DNA from: Candidatus Mycobacterium wuenschmannii
GTDB lineage: Bacteria; Actinomycetota; Actinomycetes; Mycobacteriales; Mycobacteriaceae
DNA length: 64,000 nt
Assembly: GCF_030252325.1 (NCBI RefSeq)
Contig: NZ_CP126981.1
Location: 3,968,001-4,032,000 of the forward strand
Reading direction: 5' to 3'
Part shown: positions 46,340-55,161 of the stretch, piece after piece
Position numbering within the stretch: the stretch's first letter is position 1
Layout of the letters: each line of letters starts with the position of its first letter
The notes under the pieces: generated by a model
What the model was told of the DNA's origin: nothing
Database searches by the model: none
Seen by the model: the letters and a program-made list of their open reading frames with translations, nothing else
Made by a program: the position numbers and the translations under genes

Positions 46340-47623
46340 GTGACACCAACCGCGTGCGCTGTAACGCAGTCGGGGACTCGGCCGCATATGTTGTTCCGTC
46401 CGCTGGCCGTTGTCGGCGTCGTGATCCTGCCCGCGCTGGTCCTGCGCGCACTCGGCATCCAGCTCGATCCGGTTGTCGGCCTGATCGCCTACGGCGCCGC
46501 CGTCGTGGGCGCCAGCTTCGTGCTGGCCTGGGCGGCCGAGGCTGCTCAAGTTGACGTGTCGGGCAGCCTGGCCGTTGCCGTGCTGGCCGTCATCGCGGTG
46601 CTTCCCGAATACGCGGTCGACCTCTACTACGCCTATACCGCCGGCCACCTGCCCGAGTACACGCAGTACGCGGCGGCGAACATGACCGGCTCGAACCGGC
46701 TGCTGATGGGCCTGGGCTGGCCGGTCGTCGTCCTGGTCAGTGTCCTAGTCGCCCGGCGGGCGTCCGGCCGCAAGCTGGACGGTCTCGAGCTCGAACCCGG
46801 TAACCGGGTGGAGATCGGCTTCCTGATGATCGCCGGTGTGGCCGCTTTCGTGATTCCCGCCAGCGGTCGCATCCACATCGGCTTCGGGGTGGCACTGCTG
46901 GGCTGGTTCGGTTACTACCTGTACAAGCTGAGCCGCGGCGACGTCGAGGAACCCGAATTGATCGGCACCGCAGCGGCTTTGGGTGCGTTACCGGACCGGG
47001 TGCGCCGCATCGCGGTCGCTACGCTTTTCATTTTCGCTGCGTCGGTGATCCTGGTCTGCGCAAAGCCGTTCGCCGACAACCTGATCGGCGCGGGAACGCA
47101 GTTGGGCATCGACCGGTTCCTACTGGTCCAGTGGCTGGCTCCGTTGGCGTCGGAGGCGCCGGAGTTCATCATCGCAACGATCTTCGCGTCCCGCGGCAAG
47201 GGTGATATCGCCATCGCGACGCTGATCTCGGCGAAGGTCAATCAATGGACGCTGCTGATCGGGTCGTTGCCGGTGGCGTTCATGCTCGGCGGCGGAGGTG
47301 CCGCCATGCAGGTGGACGGTCGTCAGGTCGAGGAGATCGTGCTGACCGCGGCGCAGACGCTGATGGGGGTGACGCTGCTGCTCGGCCTGCGCTTCCAGCG
47401 CTGGACCGCGTGGGCGCTGCTCGGGTTGTTCGTCGTGCAGTTCCCGTTGACCTCGACCGGGGGGCGCCTGGCGCTCAGCGGGGTCTACGCGGTGATCGCG
47501 CTCGCGGCCCTGATCCGCTATCGCCGCGAGTTGCCGGTCGTCCTGTCCGCGCCGTTCGCCGGCCGCGCAATACGGCACGGTGGCCTTCCGCACCCGCAGC
47601 CCGAACCCGCGCATTTGTCGTAG
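46340..47623 (+). CDS. Sodium/calcium exchanger (CaCA) family membrane protein
   Basis: A 427-residue membrane protein with 10-11 spans in two related halves. VLAVIAVLPEYAVDLYYAYT and LVQWLAPLASEAPEFIIATI resemble the alpha repeats, each with an acidic residue in a Pro-Glu context, as in CaCA exchangers. It probably exchanges a divalent cation for protons or sodium. It lies where M. tuberculosis has nadR (Rv0212c), so it looks like a local difference. Confidence 0.78.
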   Translation: MTPTACAVTQSGTRPHMLFRPLAVVGVVILPALVLRALGIQLDPVVGLIAYGAAVVGASFVLAWAAEAAQVDVSGSLAVAVLAVIAVLPEYAVDLYYAYTAGHLPEYTQYAAANMTGSNRLLMGLGWPVVVLVSVLVARRASGRKLDGLELEPGNRVEIGFLMIAGVAAFVIPASGRIHIGFGVALLGWFGYYLYKLSRGDVEEPELIGTAAALGALPDRVRRIAVATLFIFAASVILVCAKPFADNLIGAGTQLGIDRFLLVQWLAPLASEAPEFIIATIFASRGKGDIAIATLISAKVNQWTLLIGSLPVAFMLGGGGAAMQVDGRQVEEIVLTAAQTLMGVTLLLGLRFQRWTAWALLGLFVVQFPLTSTGGRLALSGVYAVIALAALIRYRRELPVVLSAPFAGRAIRHGGLPHPQPEPAHLS

Positions 47624-47645
47624 CCGAGCGGGCTCAGCCGCCCTC

Positions 47646-47659
47646 TTGACAGCTGTCAA
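47646..47659. promoter_or_regulatory. Perfect 14-base palindrome upstream of fadD4
   Basis: TTGACAGCTGTCAA is fully self-complementary, centred 31 bases before ATG 47684. It overlaps where the -35 element should lie relative to the -10 TACAGT (47672-47677). The position suits a repressor operator, for example of a TetR-type lipid regulator; the factor is unknown. Confidence 0.6.
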
Positions 47660-47671
47660 GTTTTGCGGCGG

Positions 47672-47677
47672 TACAGT
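47672..47677 (+). promoter_or_regulatory. -10 hexamer of fadD4 (leaderless)
   Basis: TACAGT is followed by six bases and ATG 47684. It supports this start and a leaderless transcript controlled from the palindrome just upstream. Confidence 0.5.
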
Positions 47678-47683
47678 CTGCCC

Positions 47684-49213
47684 ATGCAGATTCGCGAGCA
47701 CACCTCCGGTCAGGGTGGTGCCAACAAACCCGCCATCATTCTTCACCCGTCCGGCACGGTCATCTCCTTCGACGAACTGGAGGCCCGCGCCAATCGGCTC
47801 GCGCATCACTTCCGGCAGGCGGGGCTCGTCGAGGGCGATGCCGTTGCGATCCTGATGGAGAACAACGAGCACATCCACGCAGTCATGTGGGCGGCCCGGC
47901 GCGCCGGCCTGTACTACGTGCCGATCAACACGCACCTCACCGCGCCCGAGGCGGCGTACATCATCGACAACAGCGCCGCCAAGGCGATCGTCGGATCGGC
48001 CGCGCTGCGCAAGACCTGTGAGAACCTCGCCGAGCATCTGCCGCACGGCCTGCCGAAGCTGCTGTTGATCTCCGACGACGACCTCGACGGCTGGCAGCGC
48101 TACCCCGAATGCGTTGCCAATCAACCGGATACGCCGATTGACGACGAAATCGAAGGCGATCTGCTGCAGTACTCGTCGGGCACCACCGGCCGGCCGAAAG
48201 GCATCAAACGGGCGCTGCCGCACGTGAGCCCCGCCGAAGCCCCGGGCATGATGTCAGCGCTGGTCGGATTCTGGATGCACCCCGAGACGGTGTACCTGAG
48301 CCCGGCGCCGCTGTACCACACGGCGCCGTCGGTGTGGTCGATGACGGTGCAGGCCGGCGGCATCACGACGGTGGTGCTGGAGAAGTTCGACCCGGAAGGT
48401 TGCCTGGACGCCATCCAGCGGCACAAGGTCACGCACGGCCAGTTCGTGCCGGTGATGTTCACCCGAATGCTGAAACTGCCTGAGGCGAAGCGTAATTCGT
48501 ACGACCTGTCCAGCCTGGAGCGGGTGATGCACGCGGCCGCGCCCTGCCCGGTGGAGATCAAGAAGCAGATGATCGACTGGTGGGGCCCGATCGTCGACGA
48601 GTACTACGCCTCCTCCGAAGCCATCGGGTCGACGTTGATCAGTGCCGACGAGTGGCTGGCCCACCCCGGCTCGGTGGGCAAGCCGATGATGTGTCAGCTG
48701 CACATCCTCGACGAGAACGGCAACGAGTTGCCACCCGGCGAGGCCGGCGAGATCTACTTCGAGGGCGGCTTCACCTTCGAGTACCTCAACGACTCGGAGA
48801 AGACGGCGGCATCCCGCGACACCCACGGCTGGACCACGGTCGGCGACGTGGGCTACGTCGACGAGGACGGCTACCTGTACTTGACCGACCGTCGTCACCA
48901 CATGATCATCTCGGGCGGCGTGAACATCTACCCCCAGGAAGCCGAGAATCTGCTCGTCACCCACCCGAAGGTGTTGGACGCAGCGGTGTTTGGCATTCCG
49001 GACGAGGAGATGGGCCAGAGCGTCAAGGCGGCGGTGCAGACCGTCGACCCAGCCGACGCGACCGAGGAGTTCGGCGCCGAGTTGACCGCGTGGCTGCGTG
49101 AGCGGCTCGCGCACTACAAATGCCCGAAGTCGATCTCGTTCGAGGCGCAGCTGCCGCGGACCGACACCGGCAAGATGTTCAAACACGAACTGATCAAGAA
49201 GTATTCGGTGTGA
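47684..49213 (+). CDS. fadD4: FadD4-like acyl-CoA synthetase
   Basis: A 509-residue AMP-forming acyl-CoA ligase. The ATP/AMP motif is QYSSGTTGRPKGIKR, and YLTDRRHHMIISGGVNIYPQ and LPRTDTGKMFKHEL are the hinge and catalytic-Lys regions. It activates a carboxylic acid to its CoA thioester. It is somewhat shorter than M. tuberculosis FadD4 (537), and the substrate is unknown. It overlaps the crotonase gene by GTGTGA, forming a two-gene operon. Confidence 0.88.
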   Translation: MQIREHTSGQGGANKPAIILHPSGTVISFDELEARANRLAHHFRQAGLVEGDAVAILMENNEHIHAVMWAARRAGLYYVPINTHLTAPEAAYIIDNSAAKAIVGSAALRKTCENLAEHLPHGLPKLLLISDDDLDGWQRYPECVANQPDTPIDDEIEGDLLQYSSGTTGRPKGIKRALPHVSPAEAPGMMSALVGFWMHPETVYLSPAPLYHTAPSVWSMTVQAGGITTVVLEKFDPEGCLDAIQRHKVTHGQFVPVMFTRMLKLPEAKRNSYDLSSLERVMHAAAPCPVEIKKQMIDWWGPIVDEYYASSEAIGSTLISADEWLAHPGSVGKPMMCQLHILDENGNELPPGEAGEIYFEGGFTFEYLNDSEKTAASRDTHGWTTVGDVGYVDEDGYLYLTDRRHHMIISGGVNIYPQEAENLLVTHPKVLDAAVFGIPDEEMGQSVKAAVQTVDPADATEEFGAELTAWLRERLAHYKCPKSISFEAQLPRTDTGKMFKHELIKKYSV

Positions 49214-50154
49214 CGCTGCGCGTCGTCGACGTCTCGGAGTCCGACTGCGAAGTTGACGCAGCCCTCCTGGGCGTTCCGATCGTCGCTGTCGGCCCGCTTG
49301 CCGACGCGTCCGAATTCTGGCTCGAGCGAGCCACTTTCACGCTCACCGAGGACACGTCGGATGACCGCCGGGTCGTGACGGTCGGTTCGCTCGACGTGGC
49401 TGTCGCCGATCTGATCGAGCGCGTGCAGCGCTGGTCGATTGCGGCCGCGATATGTGACGACGTGCTTCGCGCCGTGGACCCGGACGGCTCGGCCCTGCCC
49501 GGCGTGGTGACTGAGTCGCTGGCCTACTCGACGCTGCAGGCCGGCCCGGAGTTCGCCGCCTGGCTGGCCGACCGCGGCCCGGTGGCGATGCCGGATATCC
49601 CCGACCCGGTGCAGGCACGCCGCGACGGCGATACCCTGCACATCGCGTTCAACCGGCCGAGCCGTCACAACGCGTTCTCCACCGACGCCCGGGCCGCACT
49701 GCTCGAGGCTTTGGCTGTGGCACAACTGGATTCGTCGGTCGACGAGGTCGTGCTGACCGGTAACGGGCCGTCGTTCTGCAGCGGGGGAGACCTCGACGAG
49801 TTCGGCACGTTCACCGACCCGGCCGGCGCGCATCTGGCCCGCACCCGCTACAGCCCCGCGCTGGCGCTCGACGCCGTGACCGCCCGACTCGGCGCCGCGT
49901 GCCGCGCTGAGGTGCACGGTCAGGTGATCGGCAGCGGCCTGGAGATGGCAGCATTCTGTGGCCGCGTCGAGGCGGCCCCTGATTCCGTGTTCGGGCTACC
50001 CGAACTAAGCCTAGGTCTGATCCCCGGCGCCGGGGGGACGGTCAGCGTTACGCGACGGATAGGCCGTTGGCGCACAGCATATCTGGTGCTGAGCGGCCAG
50101 AAGCTCAACGCTGCGGCAGCGCTGGCCTGGGGCCTCGTCGACGCGGTCCGCTAG
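49210..50154 (+). CDS. Enoyl-CoA hydratase/isomerase family protein with unusual N-terminus
   Basis: A 314-residue protein starting at GTG 49210, which overlaps the fadD4 stop. The crotonase fold begins only at about residue 135 (DTLHIAFNRPSRHNAFSTDA) and includes the oxyanion-hole segment NGPSFCSGGDLDEFG. The chain ends shortly after AWGLVDAV, so the usual C-terminal helices are missing. The first 135 residues match nothing I recognise. It is presumably coupled to the FadD4 product. I do not recall it at this M. tuberculosis locus. Confidence 0.78.
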   Translation: MTLRVVDVSESDCEVDAALLGVPIVAVGPLADASEFWLERATFTLTEDTSDDRRVVTVGSLDVAVADLIERVQRWSIAAAICDDVLRAVDPDGSALPGVVTESLAYSTLQAGPEFAAWLADRGPVAMPDIPDPVQARRDGDTLHIAFNRPSRHNAFSTDARAALLEALAVAQLDSSVDEVVLTGNGPSFCSGGDLDEFGTFTDPAGAHLARTRYSPALALDAVTARLGAACRAEVHGQVIGSGLEMAAFCGRVEAAPDSVFGLPELSLGLIPGAGGTVSVTRRIGRWRTAYLVLSGQKLNAAAALAWGLVDAVR

Positions 50155-50158
50155 AGCC

Positions 50159-50219
50159 CGCGAAACTGAAGCCACGGCTGCGATCCGGCCGAAATTACGA
50201 CCCAGGCTTCTATTTCGCG
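50159..50219. terminator. Hairpin between convergent crotonase and fadE3 genes
   Basis: CGCGAAACTGAAGCC (50159-50173) pairs with GGCTTCTATTTCGCG (50205-50219) with two mismatches, leaving a 31-base loop. The two gene ends also share the direct repeat CTAGAGCCCGC (50151-50161 and 50225-50235), which includes both stop codons. Terminator role inferred. Confidence 0.45.
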
Positions 50220-50224
50220 ACCGT

Positions 50225-51367
50225 CTAGAGCCCGCCGCGGGAAACCAGCTGCGCCGCAATCACGTTGCGCTGGATCTCGTTGGTGCCCTCGCCGACGATC
50301 ATCAGCGGGGCATCGCGGAAGTAGCGCTCGACGTCGTATTCGGTGGAATAGCCGTAGCCGCCGTGGATCCGGACCGCATTCAAAGCGATTTCCATCGCCA
50401 CCTCGGAGGCGAACAGCTTGGCCATCCCGGCCTCCATGTCGCAGCGCTCACCTAGGTCGTATTTCTCGGCGGCGTAGCGGGTCAACTGGCGGGCGGCGGT
50501 CAGCTTGGTTGCCATGTCGGCCAGATAGTTGCCGACCGACTGATGCTTCCAGATCGGCTGCCCGAAGCTCTCGCGCTGCTGCGCATAGGCCAGCGCATCA
50601 TCGAGAGCGGCCGTCGCCACTCCCAGCGCCCGCGAGGCCACCTGAATGCGGCCCGTCTCAAGGCCTTTCATCATCTGCGAGAAGCCCTTGCCCGCATCGC
50701 CGCCCAGGATCGCCGAGTGCGGCGCCCGATAGCCGTCGAACGAGAGCTCGCAACTCTCCACGCCCTTGTAGCCCAACTTGGGCAGGTCGCGCGACACCGT
50801 CAGCCCCGGCCCGTGCTCGACCAGCAGCACCGAGATGCCGGCGTGCCGCGGCTGCGCGGCCGGATCGGTCTTACAGAGCAGCGCGATCAGCCCGGACCGG
50901 CGGGCGTTCGAGATCCAGGTCTTGGCGCCGTTGACGACGAGATCCTCGCCGTCAGAAAGCGCCGTCGTCGACATGGCCTGCAGGTCGCTACCGCCGCCCG
51001 GCTCGGTCAGGGCCATCGTCGCCCGCATCTCGCCGGTCGCCATCGGCGGCAGGTAACGCTGCTTCTGCTCGTCGGTGCCGAACAACGTCAGCAGCTTGGC
51101 CACCACCGTATGGCCGCCCATCGCGCCGGCCAGGCTCATCCAGCCGCGGGCCAACTCCTGCGTCACCAGCGCGTAGCACCACATCGAGACCGGGGTGCCG
51201 CCGTACTCCTCGGGCACGGCCAGGCCGTAGATGCCGATGCGCTTCATCTGCTCGATCCACGCTTCGGGATACTCTCCTGCATGCTCGACTTCGCGCACCG
51301 TGGGCCGGACCTGTTTATCGACGAACTCGCGCACCGTCGCGACCAGCATTGTCTCGTCGTCGTTCAC
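50225..51367 (-). CDS. fadE3: FadE3-like acyl-CoA dehydrogenase
   Basis: A 380-residue acyl-CoA dehydrogenase with the standard three-domain fold. FAD/substrate motifs MALTEPGGGSDLQAM and KTWISNARRSGLIALL are present, and the C-terminal RIHGGYGYSTEYDVERYFRD closes the FAD site; Glu near YSTEYD is a catalytic-base candidate. It performs the first step of beta-oxidation. M. tuberculosis fadE3 (Rv0215c) has the same position and orientation. It is divergent from the Rv0216-like gene with 14 bases between starts. Confidence 0.88.
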   Translation of the reverse strand: MNDDETMLVATVREFVDKQVRPTVREVEHAGEYPEAWIEQMKRIGIYGLAVPEEYGGTPVSMWCYALVTQELARGWMSLAGAMGGHTVVAKLLTLFGTDEQKQRYLPPMATGEMRATMALTEPGGGSDLQAMSTTALSDGEDLVVNGAKTWISNARRSGLIALLCKTDPAAQPRHAGISVLLVEHGPGLTVSRDLPKLGYKGVESCELSFDGYRAPHSAILGGDAGKGFSQMMKGLETGRIQVASRALGVATAALDDALAYAQQRESFGQPIWKHQSVGNYLADMATKLTAARQLTRYAAEKYDLGERCDMEAGMAKLFASEVAMEIALNAVRIHGGYGYSTEYDVERYFRDAPLMIVGEGTNEIQRNVIAAQLVSRGGL

Positions 51368-51381
51368 ATGGCCATGCTGGC

Positions 51382-52368
51382 ATGGTGACCGGCCCGTATT
51401 TCGATCAGGTGCACACCGGCCAGGTCTTCACCGGGGCGCCGTCGATGACGCTGACGCCGGGGCTGGCCGCGGTGCACCAGAGCATCCTCGGTGACCGCCT
51501 GCGCCTGCCCCTGGACGCCGAGCTGTCCGCCGCGGTGACGGGCGTGCCCGGGACGCTGGCGCACCCGGGTCTGGTCTGCGACGTCGCGATCGGCCAGTCG
51601 ACGCTGGCCACCCAGCACGTCAAGGCCAACCTGTTCTACCGCGGGCTGACGTTTTTCCGGTTCCCCGCGATCGGCGACACCCTGTTCACCCGCACCGAGA
51701 TCGTGGGGTTGAAAAAGAACTCGGCGAAGCCGGACCGTGCGCCGAACGGGCTGATGGCACTGCGGATCACCACCATCGACCAGGCCGACCGGCTGATCCT
51801 CGACTTCTACCGGTGCGCGATGCTACCGCTGAGCGCCGACGCCGATCCCGACGGCTCAAACCACGCCGACGACCTGTCGAAGATCGGTGCCGATCTCGCG
51901 CCACCACCGTCGGCCGCGGCGCAGTGGAACGGCGGCGCATTCCGGCAGCGGGTCACCGGCCCACACTTCGACCCGGCCGTGGCCGGGCAGGTGTTACACA
52001 GCAGCGCCGACGTCGTCACCTCCGCGCCCGAGTTGGCCCGCCTGACCTTGAATCTGGCTGGTGTGCATCATGATTCACGACTGGGCGGACGCCGGCTGGT
52101 CTACGGCGGCCACACCATCGGGTTGGCGCTGGCTCAGGCCAGCAAGCTAATGCCGAACCTGGCGACCGTGCTGGGCTGGACGTCGTGCGACCACACCGCA
52201 CCGGTGTACGAGGGTGACACTCTCTACAGCGAACTGCACATCGAGTCCGCCGAGCAAGTCGACGACGGCGGCGTCCTCGGATTACGTTCGCTGGTATACG
52301 CATTCGGCGACAACCCCGACGAGCCGCGCCAGGTCCTGGACTGGCGTTTCACCGCGCTGCAGTTCTGA
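51382..52368 (+). CDS. MaoC-like double-hotdog hydratase (Rv0216-like)
   Basis: A 328-residue protein starting at ATG 51382. Two hotdog domains are evident (residues about 1-170, then VTGPHFDPAVAGQVL onward), and the second ends in LYSELHIESAEQV, as in M. tuberculosis Rv0216 (337 residues; known structure). It probably hydrates an enoyl-CoA, but the substrate is not established. Its stop overlaps the CoA-transferase start (TGATG), so it leads a three-gene operon. Confidence 0.85.
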   Translation: MVTGPYFDQVHTGQVFTGAPSMTLTPGLAAVHQSILGDRLRLPLDAELSAAVTGVPGTLAHPGLVCDVAIGQSTLATQHVKANLFYRGLTFFRFPAIGDTLFTRTEIVGLKKNSAKPDRAPNGLMALRITTIDQADRLILDFYRCAMLPLSADADPDGSNHADDLSKIGADLAPPPSAAAQWNGGAFRQRVTGPHFDPAVAGQVLHSSADVVTSAPELARLTLNLAGVHHDSRLGGRRLVYGGHTIGLALAQASKLMPNLATVLGWTSCDHTAPVYEGDTLYSELHIESAEQVDDGGVLGLRSLVYAFGDNPDEPRQVLDWRFTALQF

Positions 52369-53423
52369 TGCTGGACGAAGCCCGCCGCGTGGCCGCCGAG
52401 ATCGGCGGACTGCTCGGGGTGGCCGTCGACGCGGACACGGTATTGGCCGGCCGTGCGGCGATCCTCAATCTGCCTCAGCCGGGGTTGGTTTCAGCCGGTG
52501 GCGCCACCCGGTTACTGCCGACAGCCGACGAGTGGTGCGCGATCGCACTGCCGCGCGACGATGACGTCGCCGCTCTGCCCGCGCTGATCGAGGTCGATGC
52601 CGTCACCGAACCGTGGGATGCGCTAGCGGCTTGGGCCGCAACACATTCGGCTGCAGAAGTCGCCAAGCGTGCCCAGTTGCTCGATATCGCCACCGCGGTT
52701 TTGGGTGAGGCCACCGCCGGTGCGCCGGCCATCCGAACGTGCGGCGCCGGCGTGAGCCCGCGACCTCTCGACCGGCTGCTGGTGGCGGACCTGTCGTCGT
52801 TGTGGGCGGGGCCGTTGTGCGGACAGCTCCTCGCCCGCGCCGGCGCGACCGTCGTCAAGGTCGAGAGCCCGCGGCGCCCGGACGGCACCCGCCGCGGCGA
52901 TCCGGCGTTCTTCGACTGGATGAACGCCCGAAAGCTCTCCTACGCAGTCGACTTCGACTCCGAACGACTGCGGGCGCTGCTCGGCGTCGCCGACATCGTC
53001 ATCGAAGGGTCTCGTCCGGCTGCCCTGCAGCGACGCAAACTCGACGCCGACAGTGTGGCCGGCCGCCCCGGCCGAATCTGGGTGCGCATCAACGGCTATC
53101 GCGACCAACCCGACCGCGCCGCATTCGGAGACGACGCCGCGGTCGCCGGCGGATTGGTCGGCGGCGGCCTCGGCGGGCCGGTGTTCTTCGGCGACGCGAT
53201 CGCCGACCCGCTCAGCGGGCTCGAAGCCGCGTGGGCGATCGGGGAGTCGCTGCACCGCGGCGGCGGCGAGGTGATCGATGTGGCGATGGCCCAGGTGGCG
53301 GCCCGGTACGCGGCCTTCCCGCGCACCGAAATTCCGAAGGCCGCGCGGCCTGCCACGACACCCGCATCGCCGCTGGGTGCGGACAACGCTGCCGTCGACC
53401 GCTTGGTGGCCGAAAGATGCTGA
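52368..53423 (+). CDS. CoA-transferase family III (CaiB/BaiF) protein, short form
   Basis: A 351-residue protein. The CaiB/BaiF signature begins only at about residue 125 (PLDRLLVADLSSLWAGPLCG, then GATVVKVESPRRPDGTR), with GGEVIDVAMAQVA near the C-terminus. Normal members start with this signature and run to about 400 residues, so this one has an extra N-terminal domain and a shortened C-terminus. Whether it retains transferase activity is uncertain. It overlaps both neighbours (one base upstream, seven downstream). Confidence 0.76.
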   Translation: MLDEARRVAAEIGGLLGVAVDADTVLAGRAAILNLPQPGLVSAGGATRLLPTADEWCAIALPRDDDVAALPALIEVDAVTEPWDALAAWAATHSAAEVAKRAQLLDIATAVLGEATAGAPAIRTCGAGVSPRPLDRLLVADLSSLWAGPLCGQLLARAGATVVKVESPRRPDGTRRGDPAFFDWMNARKLSYAVDFDSERLRALLGVADIVIEGSRPAALQRRKLDADSVAGRPGRIWVRINGYRDQPDRAAFGDDAAVAGGLVGGGLGGPVFFGDAIADPLSGLEAAWAIGESLHRGGGEVIDVAMAQVAARYAAFPRTEIPKAARPATTPASPLGADNAAVDRLVAERC

Positions 53424-54709
53424 TACAGCGCGCGGTAACGCTGGATGGCGCGTCGGTCGACATTCGCGTCGGCGAGCGGATCGACGAGATCGCCGAAAGC
53501 CTGACCCCCCAACCCGGCGAGGACGTCCTCGACGCCGCCGGCGGAACCGTGCTGCCCGGCCTGCACGACCACCACGTGCACCTGTATTCGGCGGCCGCGG
53601 CGGCGACCTCGATCCGGGTCGGCCCGCCACATGTGCACGACCGGGCCGGGCTGGCTGCCGCGCTCGCGGAGGCCGAGCCCGGCGAGGACGGCTGGATCCG
53701 CGCGGTGGCCTATCACGACTCGGTCGCCGGCGCCCTCGACCGCGATGCCCTGGACGCCATCGCGCCGTCGACACCGCTACGCGTGCAACATCGCAGCGGT
53801 GTGCTGTGGATGCTCAACTCGGCCGGCCTGCACCGCGTCGGCCTGCCCGACCATCCCGACGGCCGACTGCGCAGCACGGACTCCTGGGCCGAGGCGCTGG
53901 GGCGTAACGAAGCAAGCCTGGCCGACCTCAGTGGACGGCTGGCCCGCTACGGCGTCACCGGAATCACCGACGCCACACCGGATCTCGCGATCGCCGACGT
54001 CGTGCAGCTGACGGAGCTGCACCGTCGCGGCGAACTACGTCAGCGCGTGCACTGTCTGGCGCCCGGCAAGCGGATCCTGCACGACGACGACCTCGACCTC
54101 GACCAGCTCACGGCCTGGATCGCCGACAAGCATCGCGATGACCACCCCGTCGCGATCCACTGCGTCACCGCCGCCCAGCTACTGGTCACGATCGCCGCGC
54201 TGCGCGATGCGGGCCGGCACCCCGGCGACCGCATCGAGCACGCCGCCGTCGTGCCACCCGACAGCCTGTCCGATCTGGCCGATCTCGGCGTCACCGTGGT
54301 GACCCAGCCGAATTTCGTTGCCGAGCGCGGTGATCAGTATCTCGACGAGGTGCCCCTCGACGAACACGCCCAGCTCTGGCGCGTCGCGTCGCTCATCGCC
54401 GCGGGCATCCCGGTCGCACTCTCCACCGACATGCCGTTCGGCGACGGTGACCCCTGGGCAGCGATGCGCGCGGCCGTGCGCCGCGCCGCGCCCAGCGGAG
54501 CCGTGCTCAACGCCACCGAATGTGTCTCGGCGGCAACGGCTTTGACGATGTTCTTCGGCCACCCCGAAGCCCCCACCCGCGCCCGCCGGATCGCGCCCGG
54601 CGAGCCCGCGGACCTCTGCGTACTCAGCGTGACGCCCGAGAACGCGCTGGCCGAACTGGATTCCGGCATGGTCGCCGCAACCATCGTCGGCGGCGAGATC
54701 GCCGACTGA
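53417..54709 (+). CDS. Amidohydrolase family protein
   Basis: A 430-residue metal-dependent hydrolase of the composite-domain amidohydrolase group. GTVLPGLHDHHVHL gives the first metal-binding HxH; AIHCVTAAQL and RIEHAAVVPPD supply further His ligands; ALSTDMPFGDGDPW holds the conserved Asp. ATG 53417 overlaps the CoA-transferase 3' end. The substrate is unknown. Together with the two genes upstream it suggests breakdown of an amide or cyclic compound feeding acyl-CoA metabolism. Confidence 0.83.
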   Translation: MLIQRAVTLDGASVDIRVGERIDEIAESLTPQPGEDVLDAAGGTVLPGLHDHHVHLYSAAAAATSIRVGPPHVHDRAGLAAALAEAEPGEDGWIRAVAYHDSVAGALDRDALDAIAPSTPLRVQHRSGVLWMLNSAGLHRVGLPDHPDGRLRSTDSWAEALGRNEASLADLSGRLARYGVTGITDATPDLAIADVVQLTELHRRGELRQRVHCLAPGKRILHDDDLDLDQLTAWIADKHRDDHPVAIHCVTAAQLLVTIAALRDAGRHPGDRIEHAAVVPPDSLSDLADLGVTVVTQPNFVAERGDQYLDEVPLDEHAQLWRVASLIAAGIPVALSTDMPFGDGDPWAAMRAAVRRAAPSGAVLNATECVSAATALTMFFGHPEAPTRARRIAPGEPADLCVLSVTPENALAELDSGMVAATIVGGEIAD

Positions 54710-55159
54710 TCAGGAGATCTCACCGATTAGGTAGCGCTGCAAAGTGGGTGCGACGGCATTCACGACGGTGTCGACGTCCATCGAATGAATTGGCTCGACC
54801 TTTACCCCGTACCGCATGATGCCCAGACCAACCACGGCCGATGCGCACAGCGAGGCACGAAACGTGATCTGGTCGGCACCCAACGCCTTCAGCAGTGGGT
54901 TGAAGACCGGGCCGATGAACAGGCCCTGCGCGATGTCAACGGTCTTGGCCAGTCCCGCGGTGGCGATCGCACTGGCCGCGAATGGGCCGCCGCCGGTGGT
55001 ATCCCAGGTGGTGATAAGCATGTGCAGAGTCCGCCGGCCGGCCTGGTCGACACCGCCGCGGACGATTTTGTCGATGAAATCTCTCGTGCCGAAAGGCAGG
55101 TGCAGCTTGCGTGCCACCGGATCCACAATCTTTCGGAACGGATTCTCGTAGGCGGCCAT
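54710..55159 (-). CDS. TetR-family C-terminal domain without a DNA-binding domain
   Basis: A 149-residue protein that matches only the ligand-binding half of TetR regulators: FIDKIVRGGVDQAGRRTLHM, then RASLCASAVVGLGIMRYGVK and VAPTLQRYLIGEI. No helix-turn-helix precedes it; the start ATG 55159 comes two bases after the dehydrogenase stop. It may be a ligand-binding partner of another regulator or a decayed repressor. It is the last gene of the lipW operon. Confidence 0.68.
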   Translation of the reverse strand: MAAYENPFRKIVDPVARKLHLPFGTRDFIDKIVRGGVDQAGRRTLHMLITTWDTTGGGPFAASAIATAGLAKTVDIAQGLFIGPVFNPLLKALGADQITFRASLCASAVVGLGIMRYGVKVEPIHSMDVDTVVNAVAPTLQRYLIGEIS

Positions 55160-55161
55160 GA

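Noticed and set aside
44357..46648. A 763-codon minus-strand open frame opposite pckA
   Set aside because: It is the complement of a highly expressed, strongly codon-biased gene with intact PEPCK motifs; the minus reading shows no recognisable domain.
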